From the NCBI RefSeq assembly GCF_035621475.1, contig NZ_CP141799.1:590001-654000 (forward strand): DNA of 64,000 bases. The letters are read 5' to 3'. Under the pieces are notes generated by a model. It saw only the letters and a program-made list of their open reading frames with translations. It was not told the origin of the DNA and did not search any database. Shown here piece after piece: positions 47,243 to 55,951 of this stretch. The first letter of the stretch is position 1. Each line of letters starts with the position of its first letter. Position numbers and translations under genes: made by a program. The DNA comes from Pseudomonas paeninsulae. Its GTDB lineage: Bacteria > Pseudomonadota > Gammaproteobacteria > Pseudomonadales > Pseudomonadaceae.

Positions 47243-47400
47243 GGCGGTGCCCCTGTTGTTTTTGTCTGCGGGCATCTTAGGTGGCTGCGCCGCCGGGCAG
47301 AACTGATGCTTATGCATCGCCATCCATGAATGCTATGCATGGTTGCTTCAAGGCTTGGCGCTGCTAGGCTCCAGGTGATTCGAAGAGTGCGGTAATAACC

Positions 47401-48321
47401 ATGAATAAAACGCATGAATGGCCAGCCCTGGACCGCCTCGACCTCAACCTGTTTCGCGTGTTCGAGGCGGTCTACCGCGAACGCAACTTGACCCGTGCGG
47501 CGCTGGGGCTGCACCTCAGCCAGTCGGCGGTCAGCCATGCCCTGACGCGCCTGCGCGAGCAATTGGGCGATCCGCTGTTCATCCGCGAGGGCCGCGGGGT
47601 GGCGCCGACGGCCCTGGCCGAGCAGCTGGCCCCGGGCATTCAGGATGCGCTGAGCGGCCTGCGCCACAGTGTGACCCGCGGGCGGCTGTTCGACCCGCGA
47701 TGCGACAGGCGCAGCTTCACCCTGAACATGCCGGAACAGATGGAACCGCTGGTGCTGCCGGCCGTGCTCGGCCATCTGCAACGGCTGGCGCCGCAGGTGG
47801 AGCTGCGCAGCGGCAGCCTGCATTGGGCCGAGTTGCGACGCGAGCTGGCGATCGGCCGGGTCGACCTGGCGGTGGAAATTGCCCGGCCCACCGATGCCGA
47901 GCTGCGTCAGCAACTGCTGCTGCAGGACCCGCTGTGCGTGGTCGCCGGGCCGGCCTTCGGCGGCGAGCTGAGCGCCGAGCGCTACCTGGCCGCCGAGCAT
48001 GTGGCGGTCACTTCGCGGCGCCGTGGCATCTGCGTCGAAGACCTGGCCCTCGGCCATTTGGGCCTGGTCCGCCAGGTGCGTCAGCGCTGTCAGCATTATT
48101 TGACCGCGGCGCTGCTGGTGGCCGAAAACGACTGGCTGCTGACCATGCCCAGGCGCTATGCCGAGTTGATCAACGCTGGGTTGGGCAACCGCTTGCTGGC
48201 GATGCCCCTGCAACTGCCGCCGGTGACCCTCAACCTGTATTGGTCGCGCCAGGCCGAGAACGAGCCGGGCAGCCAATGGCTGCGCGGGCAATTGCTGGAG
48301 TTGGCGCGGCAGCGGTTTTGA
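47401..48321 (+). CDS. LysR-family transcriptional regulator (NodD/LinR-like branch)
   Basis: 306-residue regulator. N-terminal HTH residues 8-67: LDLNLFRVFEAVYRERNLTR, then LHLSQSAVSHALTRLREQLG, typical of the NodD-like LysR branch. The effector domain follows (FTLNMPEQMEPLVLPAVLGH). It is divergent from the acyl-CoA ligase with 158 bp between starts, so it is the likely regulator of the ligase-carboxylase pair, sensing a fatty or aromatic acid or its CoA ester. Confidence 0.92.
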   Translation: MNKTHEWPALDRLDLNLFRVFEAVYRERNLTRAALGLHLSQSAVSHALTRLREQLGDPLFIREGRGVAPTALAEQLAPGIQDALSGLRHSVTRGRLFDPRCDRRSFTLNMPEQMEPLVLPAVLGHLQRLAPQVELRSGSLHWAELRRELAIGRVDLAVEIARPTDAELRQQLLLQDPLCVVAGPAFGGELSAERYLAAEHVAVTSRRRGICVEDLALGHLGLVRQVRQRCQHYLTAALLVAENDWLLTMPRRYAELINAGLGNRLLAMPLQLPPVTLNLYWSRQAENEPGSQWLRGQLLELARQRF

Positions 48322-48367
48322 TCGGGTGACTGCTGTATCCGATTAAGGTGGGAGTTCGCTCGCCCTC

Positions 48368-48530
48368 TTCGTAGGCGCGGGGGGGCCTAGTTGCCATGCC
48401 CGCGATGCTTTTTGCAGGCATGCCCTATCGCGGTCATGGGCCGCTCCTACGAAACGCCCAAAAACCGTAGCCCAGCGCAATCCGGGAGCGCTGGTCGGCA
48501 CTGGAGTTCCCGGACTGCATCCGGGCGACA
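48368..48530. repeat. Two adjacent dispersed repeats (REP-like and CCGGAT type)
   Basis: TTCGTAGG (48368-48375) and CCTACGAA (48446-48453) are the ends of a cruciform whose inner arms CCATGCCCGCGAT and ATCGCGGTCATGG also pair. Directly after it, GTAGCCCAGCGCAATCCGGG and CCCGGACTGCATCCGGGCGA (48467-48530) form a second inverted repeat of the CCGGAT family. They fill the 224-bp gap between the LysR gene and ispA. Confidence 0.7.
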
Positions 48531-48545
48531 AGGGCGTCGGTAGTT

Positions 48546-49433
48546 CTAGTGCTGGCGTTCGACGATATAACGGGCCAGTTCGCGCAGCGGTTCGGCGGGG
48601 TAGCCGAAGGGGCGCAGGGCATGCAGCGCCAGGTCGCGCAATTCCAGGGCGTAGGCCTTGGCGGCGTCGAGGCCGAGCAGCGCCGGGTAGGTCGGCTTAT
48701 TGTGGGCCTGGTCCTTGCCTTGGGTCTTGCCCAGGGTGGCGGTGTCGCTTTCCACGTCGAGGATGTCGTCTTGCACCTGGAATGCCAGGCCGATGGCCCG
48801 CGCATAGCTATGCAGGGCCGTGAGCGTGCGCTGGTCGGCGCGGGCGCTGGCCAGAGCGCCTAGGTGCACGCTGGCTTCGATCAGGGCGCCGGTCTTGTGC
48901 CGGTGCATGATTTCCAGTGCCGTTTGATCGAGTGTCTGGCCGACCGAACCGAGGTCGATGGCCTGACCACCGACCATCCCCGCAGGGCCAGCCGCCTGGG
49001 CCAGGCTGCTGATCATGGCCAGGCGCAGTTCGGCGCTCTGTGGATTGCGTTGGGCATCGGCGAGCACTTCGAAGGCCAGGCTCTGCAAGCCATCGCCGGC
49101 GAGGATGGCCACGGCCTCGTTGAACGCTTTATGGGTGGTCGGCTGGCCACGGCGCAGGTCGTCGTCATCCATCGCCGGCAAATCATCGTGTACCAGCGAG
49201 TAGGCGTGGATCAGCTCGACCGCGCAGGCCGCACCATCGGCCTGTTCAGGATCGCCGCCGAGGGCTTCGCAGGCGGCGTAAACCAGCAGCGGGCGCACCC
49301 GTTTACCACCGTTGAATACGCTGTAACGCATGGCCTGGTAGAGCTGCTGCAATTGGCCGTGCGGGGTTTCGAGCAGACTTTCCAGCGCCGCATCGACCTG
49401 GCGTTGGCACTGCGCCTGGTAGGTCTCGATCAT
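48546..49433 (-). CDS. ispA: Farnesyl diphosphate synthase (polyprenyl synthetase)
   Basis: Condenses IPP with DMAPP/GPP, 295 residues. The first Asp-rich motif reads [17 protein letters not shown] near residues 80-96, the second is [19 protein letters not shown] near residues 220-238, and [18 protein letters not shown] carries the substrate Lys/Arg. ATG 49433 overlaps the stop of xseB. It belongs to the same isoprenoid route as Dxs. Confidence 0.96.
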   Translation of the reverse strand: MIETYQAQCQRQVDAALESLLETPHGQLQQLYQAMRYSVFNGGKRVRPLLVYAACEALGGDPEQADGAACAVELIHAYSLVHDDLPAMDDDDLRRGQPTTHKAFNEAVAILAGDGLQSLAFEVLADAQRNPQSAELRLAMISSLAQAAGPAGMVGGQAIDLGSVGQTLDQTALEIMHRHKTGALIEASVHLGALASARADQRTLTALHSYARAIGLAFQVQDDILDVESDTATLGKTQGKDQAHNKPTYPALLGLDAAKAYALELRDLALHALRPFGYPAEPLRELARYIVERQH

Positions 49434-49672
49434 GCTTGTCGTTCCGCGTCGAAGGGGGCTTCCTCCAACTCGCCATCGCGCTCCATGAGGATCTGCACTT
49501 TCTGCTCGGCCTGAGCCAGGGCCGTCTGACAGTCGCGGGTCAGGCGAATGCCTTGCTCGAAGGCAGTCAGCGAGTCTTCCAGCGACAGCTCGCCGTTTTC
49601 CAGGCGCTCGACCAGGTTCTGCAAGTCGGTGAGGGATTGCTCGAAGTCGAGTGAGGCTTTTTTACGGGCCAT
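49430..49672 (-). CDS. xseB: Exodeoxyribonuclease VII small subunit
   Basis: 80-residue helical partner of XseA in single-strand DNA degradation. Sequence [40 protein letters not shown] is the conserved core, with an acidic end ([17 protein letters not shown]). ATG 49672 ([10 protein letters not shown]) is chosen as the normal start. It overlaps ispA by four bases, the classic xseB-ispA pair. Confidence 0.96.
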   Translation of the reverse strand: MARKKASLDFEQSLTDLQNLVERLENGELSLEDSLTAFEQGIRLTRDCQTALAQAEQKVQILMERDGELEEAPFDAERQA

Positions 49673-49802
49673 GGCGGGCATTCTCTGGCGGTGGCTCGGG
49701 CAGGCATTGTAACCGGCGCGACACAGCAGAGCCACGCCGCACGGGCAAATCGACGGTCGTCGCACAGGGTGAGGCAGGCCGCGGCAACATCTACCCCCTC
49801 CC

Positions 49803-50573
49803 TCATCCGGAGAAATAGGTCACCCAGAAATAATAGATAGTCATGCTGCTACCCACCAAGATAACCAAGGCGCGCAGCAGTGCTGGCGGCAAGCGCTGGC
49901 CCAGGGCACCGCCGGCATAGCCGCCGAATGTCGCGCCGACCAGCAGGATCACCAGCTCGTACCAGCTGACCCGTCCGGCGACCACGAAAGTGAGGGTGGC
50001 GACGCTGTAGATCACCGCCGAGATCAGGTTCTTCAGAGCATTGGCGCGGCCCAGCGGGTGGCCTTCGATGGAGAATGCCGCCAGTTGCAGGATGCCCATG
50101 CCGGCGCCGAAATAGCCGCCGTAGATCGACACGCCGATATGCGCGGCGAGTGACAGCTTGCTGTGCGGCGGTTGTGCGGCTTCGGCGCGGCGTGCGGCCA
50201 GCCAGCGGCTGAGCCAGGGGCTGGCGGCGAACAGCGCGGTGGCGGTGAGCAGTAGCCAGGGGATCAGATTGGCGAACACAGCATCGCCGCCGGCCAGCAG
50301 CAACAGGCCGCCGAGCAGGCCGCCGCATAAGCCAGCAAACAGCAGCGGCAGCAGATAGCGGCCCAGTGGGCGCAGCGATGCCCGTGCCGCCCAGGCGCCG
50401 GCCAGGCTGGCGGGCCACAGCGCCACGGCATTGGTGGCGTTGGCCGTGACCGGCGGCAGACCGGCCGCGAGCAAGGCTGGAAAGGAGAAAAAGGTACCGC
50501 CGCCGGCCAGGGCATTCATGCCGCCGGCGGCGAAACCGGCAAGCACCAGCAGGAGGATGTCGGGTGAGCTCAT
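49803..50573 (-). CDS. TauE/SafE-family sulfite/anion exporter-like permease
   Basis: Eight-helix inner-membrane protein of 256 residues from ATG 50573 ([20 protein letters not shown]). It holds the family glycine-rich repeats [20 protein letters not shown] near the start and [19 protein letters not shown] in the second half, followed by [16 protein letters not shown]. Members move sulfite, sulfoacetate or other organosulfur anions; no sulfur gene lies nearby to narrow this down. Confidence 0.9.
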   Translation of the reverse strand: MSSPDILLLVLAGFAAGGMNALAGGGTFFSFPALLAAGLPPVTANATNAVALWPASLAGAWAARASLRPLGRYLLPLLFAGLCGGLLGGLLLLAGGDAVFANLIPWLLLTATALFAASPWLSRWLAARRAEAAQPPHSKLSLAAHIGVSIYGGYFGAGMGILQLAAFSIEGHPLGRANALKNLISAVIYSVATLTFVVAGRVSWYELVILLVGATFGGYAGGALGQRLPPALLRALVILVGSSMTIYYFWVTYFSG

Positions 50574-50702
50574 GGCGTGCTTCGCACAAAAGAGCACAGC
50601 TTACGCAGGTCGCCGGCGACGGCCAAGCGGGTATCCGCCTGGACGATAAGGCAATGGCTGTGCCTCGCTATTCGGCACTGCGGCGGATCGGTGGCTCAGC
50701 GC

Positions 50703-50903
50703 ATGACGCCGTTCGTGACCGACGTCATCGACAAGCGCGAATCAATCCCCATGCTGCAGCGCCTGGCCACGGCACCGGGCGAGAAGCTTCTGCGGGGCAC
50801 GTCCGCCCGTCGCGGAACTCCGAGTCTGGTGTGCCGGGATAACCGGGTGAGTCTTGGCGGTTACGCCGTCAATAAAGTCGTTGAGGAGGCGTTATTCCGA
50901 TGA
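50703..50903 (+). CDS. Possible 66-residue protein coupled to the radical SAM gene
   Basis: ATG 50703 opens MTPFVTDVIDKRESIPMLQR and the frame ends VVEEALFR with a TGA that overlaps the radical SAM start by four bases (ATGA, 50900-50903), a sign of translational coupling. The C-terminal stretch VCRDNRVSLGGYAVNKVVEE looks protein-like. I recognise no family. The frame stays open upstream to 50577 without a better start. The 126 bp before it show nothing else. Confidence 0.4.
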   Translation: MTPFVTDVIDKRESIPMLQRLATAPGEKLLRGTSARRGTPSLVCRDNRVSLGGYAVNKVVEEALFR

Positions 50904-51877
50904 GCACAGAGACCCCGTGGCAGGGGCGGCGTTATTACCCCATCAGCCAGTATTTTCGTCGGCGCTTCGGTGAGCGGGTGGCCAAGATATCGGTGAGCAT
51001 TGCCGAAACCTGTCCCAATCGCAGCTCGGCTAATGCAATAGAGCCCTGCATCTTTTGTGACGAATGGGGCTCGGCCGCTTATCCCCTGGAAAAGGATCGT
51101 GGCTTGCTGGAGCAGATTCGCTTTAATAAAAACCTGGTCAGCCGGCGGCTCAAGAGTCAGCGTTTCCTGGTGTATTTCCAGTCGTATACCAACACCCTAG
51201 ATAAAGTAGAAATTCTCCGCCAGCGCTTCGACACGGCGCTGGCGGAAGACTATGTCGATGGCCTGGTGGTGGGCACCCGTCCCGATTGCCTGCCGCGCCG
51301 GATATTCCCTTTACTGGAGGAAATGAGCCAGCGCAGCTATGTCATGGTGGAACTTGGCGCCCAGAGCTTCTTCAACGACCAGTTGGCGTTTCTTAAGCGC
51401 GGACACAGCGCAGAAAAGAACATCGAGGCGGTTTGTGCGCTGGCCCGGCACACGCATGTGGATATTGGCGTGCATTTGATTTTCGGCATGCCTGACGATA
51501 CGCCGGAGCGGCTCATCGAGACGGCGCGGATTATTAATAACTTGCCGATTTCCAATGTGAAGTTGCACAACTTGCATGTGTTGACTAACACACCGCTGGC
51601 GGACATGTATCGGCGCGGTGAGTTTGTACCCGACGAGCTCGATGCCTATGCCGACAAGGTCATCCTGTTCTTGCGGCACCTGTCGCCCACTGTCGCCGTG
51701 CAGCGCCTGGCCGCAGTCGCCAGTCGTTGGGATGAATTGATTGCGCCCAAATGGACCGGGCAGAAGATGCAGCCCATCGACTTTATCGAAACGAAAATGC
51801 GCCACGCCGGGGCTGTCCAGGGCGATCTTTATGCCGCGGATAGAATGCCCGATCGCATATTACTGGCCAGTGGCTAA
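50900..51877 (+). CDS. Radical SAM protein, TIGR01212/YhcC-like family
   Basis: 325-residue radical SAM enzyme. The cluster cysteines are in ETCPNRSSANAIEPCIFCDE (C-X13-C-X2-C, residues 36-53), a spacing variant typical of the YhcC/TIGR01212 group. VYFQSYTNTLDKVEILRQRF, VVGTRPDCLPRRIF, VMVELGAQSFFNDQLAFLKR and HLIFGMPDDTPERLIET follow the family pattern. Relatives such as YtqA have been linked to tRNA wobble-uridine modification. Codon use is clearly AT-richer than in the neighbours (many ATT, TTG, AAT codons), suggesting transfer. It is followed by a 240-bp gap with only a terminator. Confidence 0.85.
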   Translation: MSTETPWQGRRYYPISQYFRRRFGERVAKISVSIAETCPNRSSANAIEPCIFCDEWGSAAYPLEKDRGLLEQIRFNKNLVSRRLKSQRFLVYFQSYTNTLDKVEILRQRFDTALAEDYVDGLVVGTRPDCLPRRIFPLLEEMSQRSYVMVELGAQSFFNDQLAFLKRGHSAEKNIEAVCALARHTHVDIGVHLIFGMPDDTPERLIETARIINNLPISNVKLHNLHVLTNTPLADMYRRGEFVPDELDAYADKVILFLRHLSPTVAVQRLAAVASRWDELIAPKWTGQKMQPIDFIETKMRHAGAVQGDLYAADRMPDRILLASG

Positions 51878-52074
51878 GGACGGCCTGGGCAACCCGTGGC
51901 GGCTGTCGAATGGCTTCGCCTGAGTGGTTGCACTGCCGCGAGCGGCGGCAGGCGTGTGGCGCCAGCGATCCAGGCGCATGCAGCGAGTGGTGGGTCTGCT
52001 CTGGGCGTGTGCCCAATGAAACGCAGTATGCCCAAGGTGGCGGTTATGGGCGCTGGAGGTTAACTCACAGGCAT

Positions 52075-52104
52075 AAAAAAGCCGGCTTGTGGCCGGCTTT
52101 TAGG
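52075..52104. terminator. Bidirectional terminator between the radical SAM gene and ppa
   Basis: A-run, AAAAGCCGGC, 6-base loop region, GCCGGCTTTT. It is symmetrical and lies 14 bp beyond the ppa stop on the minus strand. Confidence 0.88.
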
Positions 52105-52117
52105 GGGTGGTGTCAGC

Positions 52118-52645
52118 TTATTTTTGGTAAGCCGCCACTGCCTTGATGATTTCGGCGCGGGCTGCGTCGGCGTTGCCCCAGCCTTCTACCTTGACCCACT
52201 TGCCTTTCTCGAGATCTTTGTAGTTCTCGAAGAAGTGTTTGATCTGCTCGAGCAGCAGGGCGGGCAGGTCGGTGTATTCCTTAATGTCCACATACAACTG
52301 GCTCAGCTTGTCGTGCGGGACGGCGATCAGCTTGGCGTCGCCGCCGGCTTCGTCGGTCATGTGCAGGACGCCAACCGGACGCGCGCGGATTACTGCGCCA
52401 GGTGCCACCGGGTAAGGGGTCACAACCAGCACGTCGAGGGCGTCGCCGTCGTCGGCCAGGGTGTTGGGGATGTAGCCGTAGTTGGCCGGGTAAAACATCG
52501 GGGTGGCCATGAAGCGGTCGACGAACAGGCAATCGCTGTCCTTGTCGATTTCGTATTTGATCGGCGCGTGGTTGGCCGGGATTTCGATGGCGACGTAGAT
52601 GTCGTTCGGTACGTCTAGACCGGCTGGAATCTTGCTGTAGCTCAT
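52118..52645 (-). CDS. ppa: Inorganic pyrophosphatase (family I)
   Basis: Soluble hydrolase that removes pyrophosphate and drives biosynthesis, 175 residues. Seen: [20 protein letters not shown] near residue 20, [20 protein letters not shown], the signature [15 protein letters not shown] with the three metal-binding aspartates (residues 66-80), and [14 protein letters not shown] C-terminus. Normal family length with ATG 52645. Confidence 0.98.
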   Translation of the reverse strand: MSYSKIPAGLDVPNDIYVAIEIPANHAPIKYEIDKDSDCLFVDRFMATPMFYPANYGYIPNTLADDGDALDVLVVTPYPVAPGAVIRARPVGVLHMTDEAGGDAKLIAVPHDKLSQLYVDIKEYTDLPALLLEQIKHFFENYKDLEKGKWVKVEGWGNADAARAEIIKAVAAYQK

Positions 52646-52722
52646 GGAGTGACTCCCGGGGAAGGGCTAAAAAAGTGGCGAGATTATAGGCATATTCCCC
52701 GCCAGTTGCTATGCCGGGGGCT

Positions 52723-53562
52723 CTAGCCATTGGTCGCGTGGTGGCCTCCTTTGGATCTAGTGTGATAGCCAGGATGCTCCGCCAGCAAGCGCTGCAGGCG
52801 CGCCAGCGGGTCTTGCCGGTAGAACAGCGCCAGCTGCGCATAGACCGCGGGAAAGGCTGCGGCGAGCAGGTCCGGGGCGCTGAAGAAGTACTCGCTGGTG
52901 ACCGCGAAGAATTCCGCCGGGTTTTCGGCGGCGTAGGCGTCGATGGCGGTTGCGCGGTGCGGATGGGCGTCGAGTTGGCTGTTCATGGCGTCGTAGGCGC
53001 TTTGCATGGCACTGGTCCAGTCGCCGATACGCATGCTGCCGTGCAGCGGTGGCAGGCCGTTGGCGACACCATTGAGCATGTCCAGCTTGTGCGCGAATTC
53101 GTGGATCACCAGGTTGTGACCGTCCCAGCCGCCGCCGGCCTGCACGCAGGGCCAGGCGAGGATTACCGGGCCCTGCAGCCAGGCCTCGCCGCTGTGTGCG
53201 CCATTCCACTCGTGAACCACGCCGCTGGCGTCGCGGTGACGTTGCGGGCTAACGAAATCGTCGGGGTAGAGGACGATCTCGTGGAAGTCCTGGTACCAGT
53301 TGAGGTCGGCCAGGTGCAGCAGCGGCAGCTCGGCCTGGGCCGCCAGGGTCAGACGGTCGCTGGTATCCAGTTCGACGCCGGGCAGGGTGCTCAGGTGTTT
53401 GTCGTGCAGGAACAGCACGGCGCGTTCGCACAGGCGCTGTTGTTCACTGTCGCTCAGACCGTCGAGCAGCGGCAGGCGCTGACGCACGGTGGCCCAGGTC
53501 GCGGGGGAGACTGGATGACGGGCTAGGATGCGCCGGCGGCGCCAGGCGCGGAACGACCACAT
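52723..53562 (-). CDS. mtfA: Zinc-dependent peptidase, MtfA family
   Basis: 279-residue M90-type metallopeptidase. The zinc motif NLVIHEFAHKLDMLNGVANG (HEFAH) lies near residue 145, with a downstream glutamate region NPAEFFAVTSEYFFSAP. In E. coli MtfA cleaves peptides and interacts with the repressor Mlc. ATG 53562 (MWSFRAWRRRRILARHP) is preferred because family members start there; GTG 53583 is possible. It is divergent from the pseudo-phosphatase/kinase gene. Confidence 0.88.
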   Translation of the reverse strand: MWSFRAWRRRRILARHPVSPATWATVRQRLPLLDGLSDSEQQRLCERAVLFLHDKHLSTLPGVELDTSDRLTLAAQAELPLLHLADLNWYQDFHEIVLYPDDFVSPQRHRDASGVVHEWNGAHSGEAWLQGPVILAWPCVQAGGGWDGHNLVIHEFAHKLDMLNGVANGLPPLHGSMRIGDWTSAMQSAYDAMNSQLDAHPHRATAIDAYAAENPAEFFAVTSEYFFSAPDLLAAAFPAVYAQLALFYRQDPLARLQRLLAEHPGYHTRSKGGHHATNG

Positions 53563-53682
53563 GGGGACTGGCTCGAGTTGCACGGCCGCTCACCATAAGC
53601 GGCGTCTGTGCGTGCGGCAAGTTGCAACGAAGCGGCATAAAGGCTGCAACGCAATAGGCAGTGGTGCGCGGGAGGGCTGCCG

Positions 53683-55278
53683 ATGTCGATAGAACGCATG
53701 GATCATCCTGCCGTCAGCCTGGTGCTGGGCGGCGGTATAGACCTGCCAAACCAGGCGGCGCGCGCTCGCGCGACTTGGCTGGCCGGGCGCCAGGGACGAC
53801 CGCCGGTGTTGCTGGTGGCCTTGTTGTGGGCGCGCGAGTGCCCCGATGTGGTGCAGCAGCTGGAGGGTTATCTGGATGCGCTGTTCGCCGACTATCGCTG
53901 CACGCCCGCGGGCTGGAGCGAGGTGCAGGCGGCACGGCAGGTGTTGGCGGCGCTCAATCAGCAACTGTTCCACAGTCGGCAGACGGGGCGCCGTGTGCCG
54001 CAACTGGATGCCGGGGTGCTGTTGCTGCAGGGCGACGCTGCGCAGTTTCTGCAGGCCGGCGCGGTGGGTCTGCGGCGCTACAAGGGCGGGAGTCTGCAGA
54101 GCCTGCCGGGGCGTGAGGACATGCAATTGGGCCTGCAGGCAGAGCTGGCGCTGGTGCAGCACAGCTTGCCGTTGACTGAGGGCGAGGCGCTGTTGCTGGC
54201 GCCGCAGCCGTTGCTCGGCGTGGCCGATCTGGACAGCTTCCGCACCGGCTGCGCGGTGCTTGCCGTGGAGAGCCTGCCGGCGTTGCTGGCGCCCTTGCTC
54301 AAGGCGCCGGGCGCCGCCGTGCTGCTGTTAGCGGGTGCGGCCGCAAGCCTGCCGCCGCCGACGCCGCGCGAGCAGTGGCCGGCCCTTGCTGAGGCCGCGG
54401 CGGGCATCCTGCTGGATGGCTGGACGCTGCTCGACGAGTGCCCGTTCGGCCCAGCTGGTCGGCTGTTCCAGGCGCGCGACGAAAGCGGCCGCGAGGCCTT
54501 GCTGTGGCTCGCCGCGCAGGCGGCCGACGAGGTTTTCTGGCAGCGCGCATGGGCCTTGCGCCGTAGTCCGGTGGCCAGCTTGCCGCGGGTGCTGTCGTCG
54601 CATCGGCCGCGTCAGCATGCCTTTATGCTGTTCGAACTGCCTGCGCCGGGGATGCGCAGCCTGGTCGATTGGGCCGCGGGCCATGGTCCTGTGGATGGAT
54701 CGACCCTGCTGGCCCTGCTCGATCAGGCGATTGCGGCCGTGCGCGCCCTGCAGCGCCGAGGTATGCAGGGGCTGTGGCTGAGTCCGCGCAATATCCTGAT
54801 CGGCGAGAGCGGACGTCTGCTGTTGTTGCCGGAATATGCCGCGCTATTGCCGGGCGTGCCCCGTCAGCAGCTGCCCGCCGAGGCGATCCCGCAGGCGCCG
54901 GAGTTGCGCGGCGAGCAACGGCTGGATGGGCGTGCCGATCAGTTCGCCCTGGCGGCGCTGGCCTACTGGTTGATCTGTGGCCAATGGCCGAAAATCGCTT
55001 GCCCGGAAGGCGCGGCGTCGAGCCGTTATGTGCCGCTGGCCAGCTTCACCACGCACTTGCCGGCCGGTTGGGACGGCGTGCTGGCGCGGGCCTTGGCGCC
55101 CCAGCCGGCCGCGCGATTCGAGGCCTTGTCGGAGTTTCGCCAGGCGCTGCAGGAGCCATTGGCGCATCCGCCGGCTCTGGTGCGGATCAACCTGCGTGCA
55201 CAGCCCTGGCGCCTGGCATTGCTCGGCGCAGTGGTGCTTCAGTTGGGGTTTGGCTTATGGCTTAGTCTGCTGGGGTAG
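53683..55278 (+). CDS. PP2C-like/protein-kinase-like fusion with a C-terminal membrane anchor; both catalytic centres appear lost
   Basis: 531 residues with an excellent GGAGG site. Residues 1-235 follow the layout of the PP2C half of bacterial bifunctional phosphatase/kinases, but the metal-binding DG motifs are absent: the GD-x-R segment reads LQAGAVGLRRYKGG and the SDG segment reads LLLAPQPLLGV. Residues 255-490 resemble an STK domain. The VAIK Lys position reads GREALLWLA, the HRD-K-N loop reads QGLWLSPRNILI (only Asn kept), and DFG reads LLLPEYA; the structural helix F motif DGRADQFALAALAYWLICGQ is preserved. Residues 511-531 form a tail anchor. It is probably a scaffold or regulatory pseudoenzyme; the partner is unknown. 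Confidence 0.7.
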   Translation: MSIERMDHPAVSLVLGGGIDLPNQAARARATWLAGRQGRPPVLLVALLWARECPDVVQQLEGYLDALFADYRCTPAGWSEVQAARQVLAALNQQLFHSRQTGRRVPQLDAGVLLLQGDAAQFLQAGAVGLRRYKGGSLQSLPGREDMQLGLQAELALVQHSLPLTEGEALLLAPQPLLGVADLDSFRTGCAVLAVESLPALLAPLLKAPGAAVLLLAGAAASLPPPTPREQWPALAEAAAGILLDGWTLLDECPFGPAGRLFQARDESGREALLWLAAQAADEVFWQRAWALRRSPVASLPRVLSSHRPRQHAFMLFELPAPGMRSLVDWAAGHGPVDGSTLLALLDQAIAAVRALQRRGMQGLWLSPRNILIGESGRLLLLPEYAALLPGVPRQQLPAEAIPQAPELRGEQRLDGRADQFALAALAYWLICGQWPKIACPEGAASSRYVPLASFTTHLPAGWDGVLARALAPQPAARFEALSEFRQALQEPLAHPPALVRINLRAQPWRLALLGAVVLQLGFGLWLSLLG

Positions 55279-55364
55279 GCGTAACGCACGCCGCTGGCGC
55301 ACGCTACGGCAGGCCCTATCAAGCTGCCAGCATGGCTGCTGGATAGGGCCGGCGCGGCCCGCGG

Positions 55365-55820
55365 TCAATCGCCGTTGATGGGCAGCACGTAGTTCTTGAA
55401 CTGCTCGTCTTCGACGAAACCGATCGACTCGTAGACCATCTGCGCCACCTCGTTATCGCGGCTGGTGGCGACGCGCATGCGCACGGCGTTGGTTTCCTTG
55501 GCCATGTTCTTGGCGGTTTGCAGCAGACGGTCGGCAACCAGCTGACGCCGCGCGTCTTCGGCGACATAGATGTCGTTGAGGATCCACACGCGCTTGAGCG
55601 CCAGCGAGGAATAGCTGGGGTAGAGCTGGCAGAAACCCAGCAACTTGTCCTCGTCGTCGGCCAGGGCCAGGTAAATCACCGATTCCTTGCGGCGCAGGCG
55701 GGTTTCCAGGAACTTGCGCGAGGAGTCGGGGAACGGCAGTTCGCCGAAGAACTCACGGTATTTGACGAACAGCGGGGTCAACAGATCCAGGTGCTCCAAG
55801 GTAGCAGGGACGATACGCAT
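55365..55820 (-). CDS. GNAT family N-acetyltransferase
   Basis: 151-residue acetyl-CoA-dependent acetyltransferase. ATG 55820 (MRIVPATLEHLDLLTPLFVK) is the natural start. The acetyl-CoA motif V/A region reads ILNDIYVAEDARRQLVADRL followed by LLQTAKNMAKETNAVRMRVA, and motif B is YESIGFVEDEQFKNYVL. The family acts on amines of small molecules or protein termini; the substrate is not predictable. It lies 131 bp downstream of eutC on the same strand. Confidence 0.9.
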   Translation of the reverse strand: MRIVPATLEHLDLLTPLFVKYREFFGELPFPDSSRKFLETRLRRKESVIYLALADDEDKLLGFCQLYPSYSSLALKRVWILNDIYVAEDARRQLVADRLLQTAKNMAKETNAVRMRVATSRDNEVAQMVYESIGFVEDEQFKNYVLPINGD

Positions 55821-55951
55821 GGCGAGCCTCGGTATTAGTGATTGGCTGGGCTGGCAACGCATGAGCTGCGCCAGTGGACGCTTGGATGCTGCCTAATGCT
55901 TTTGGAAAGCGCAATCAAAACAAGCGTTTGATCTTATCTCGCTGGCGAAAA

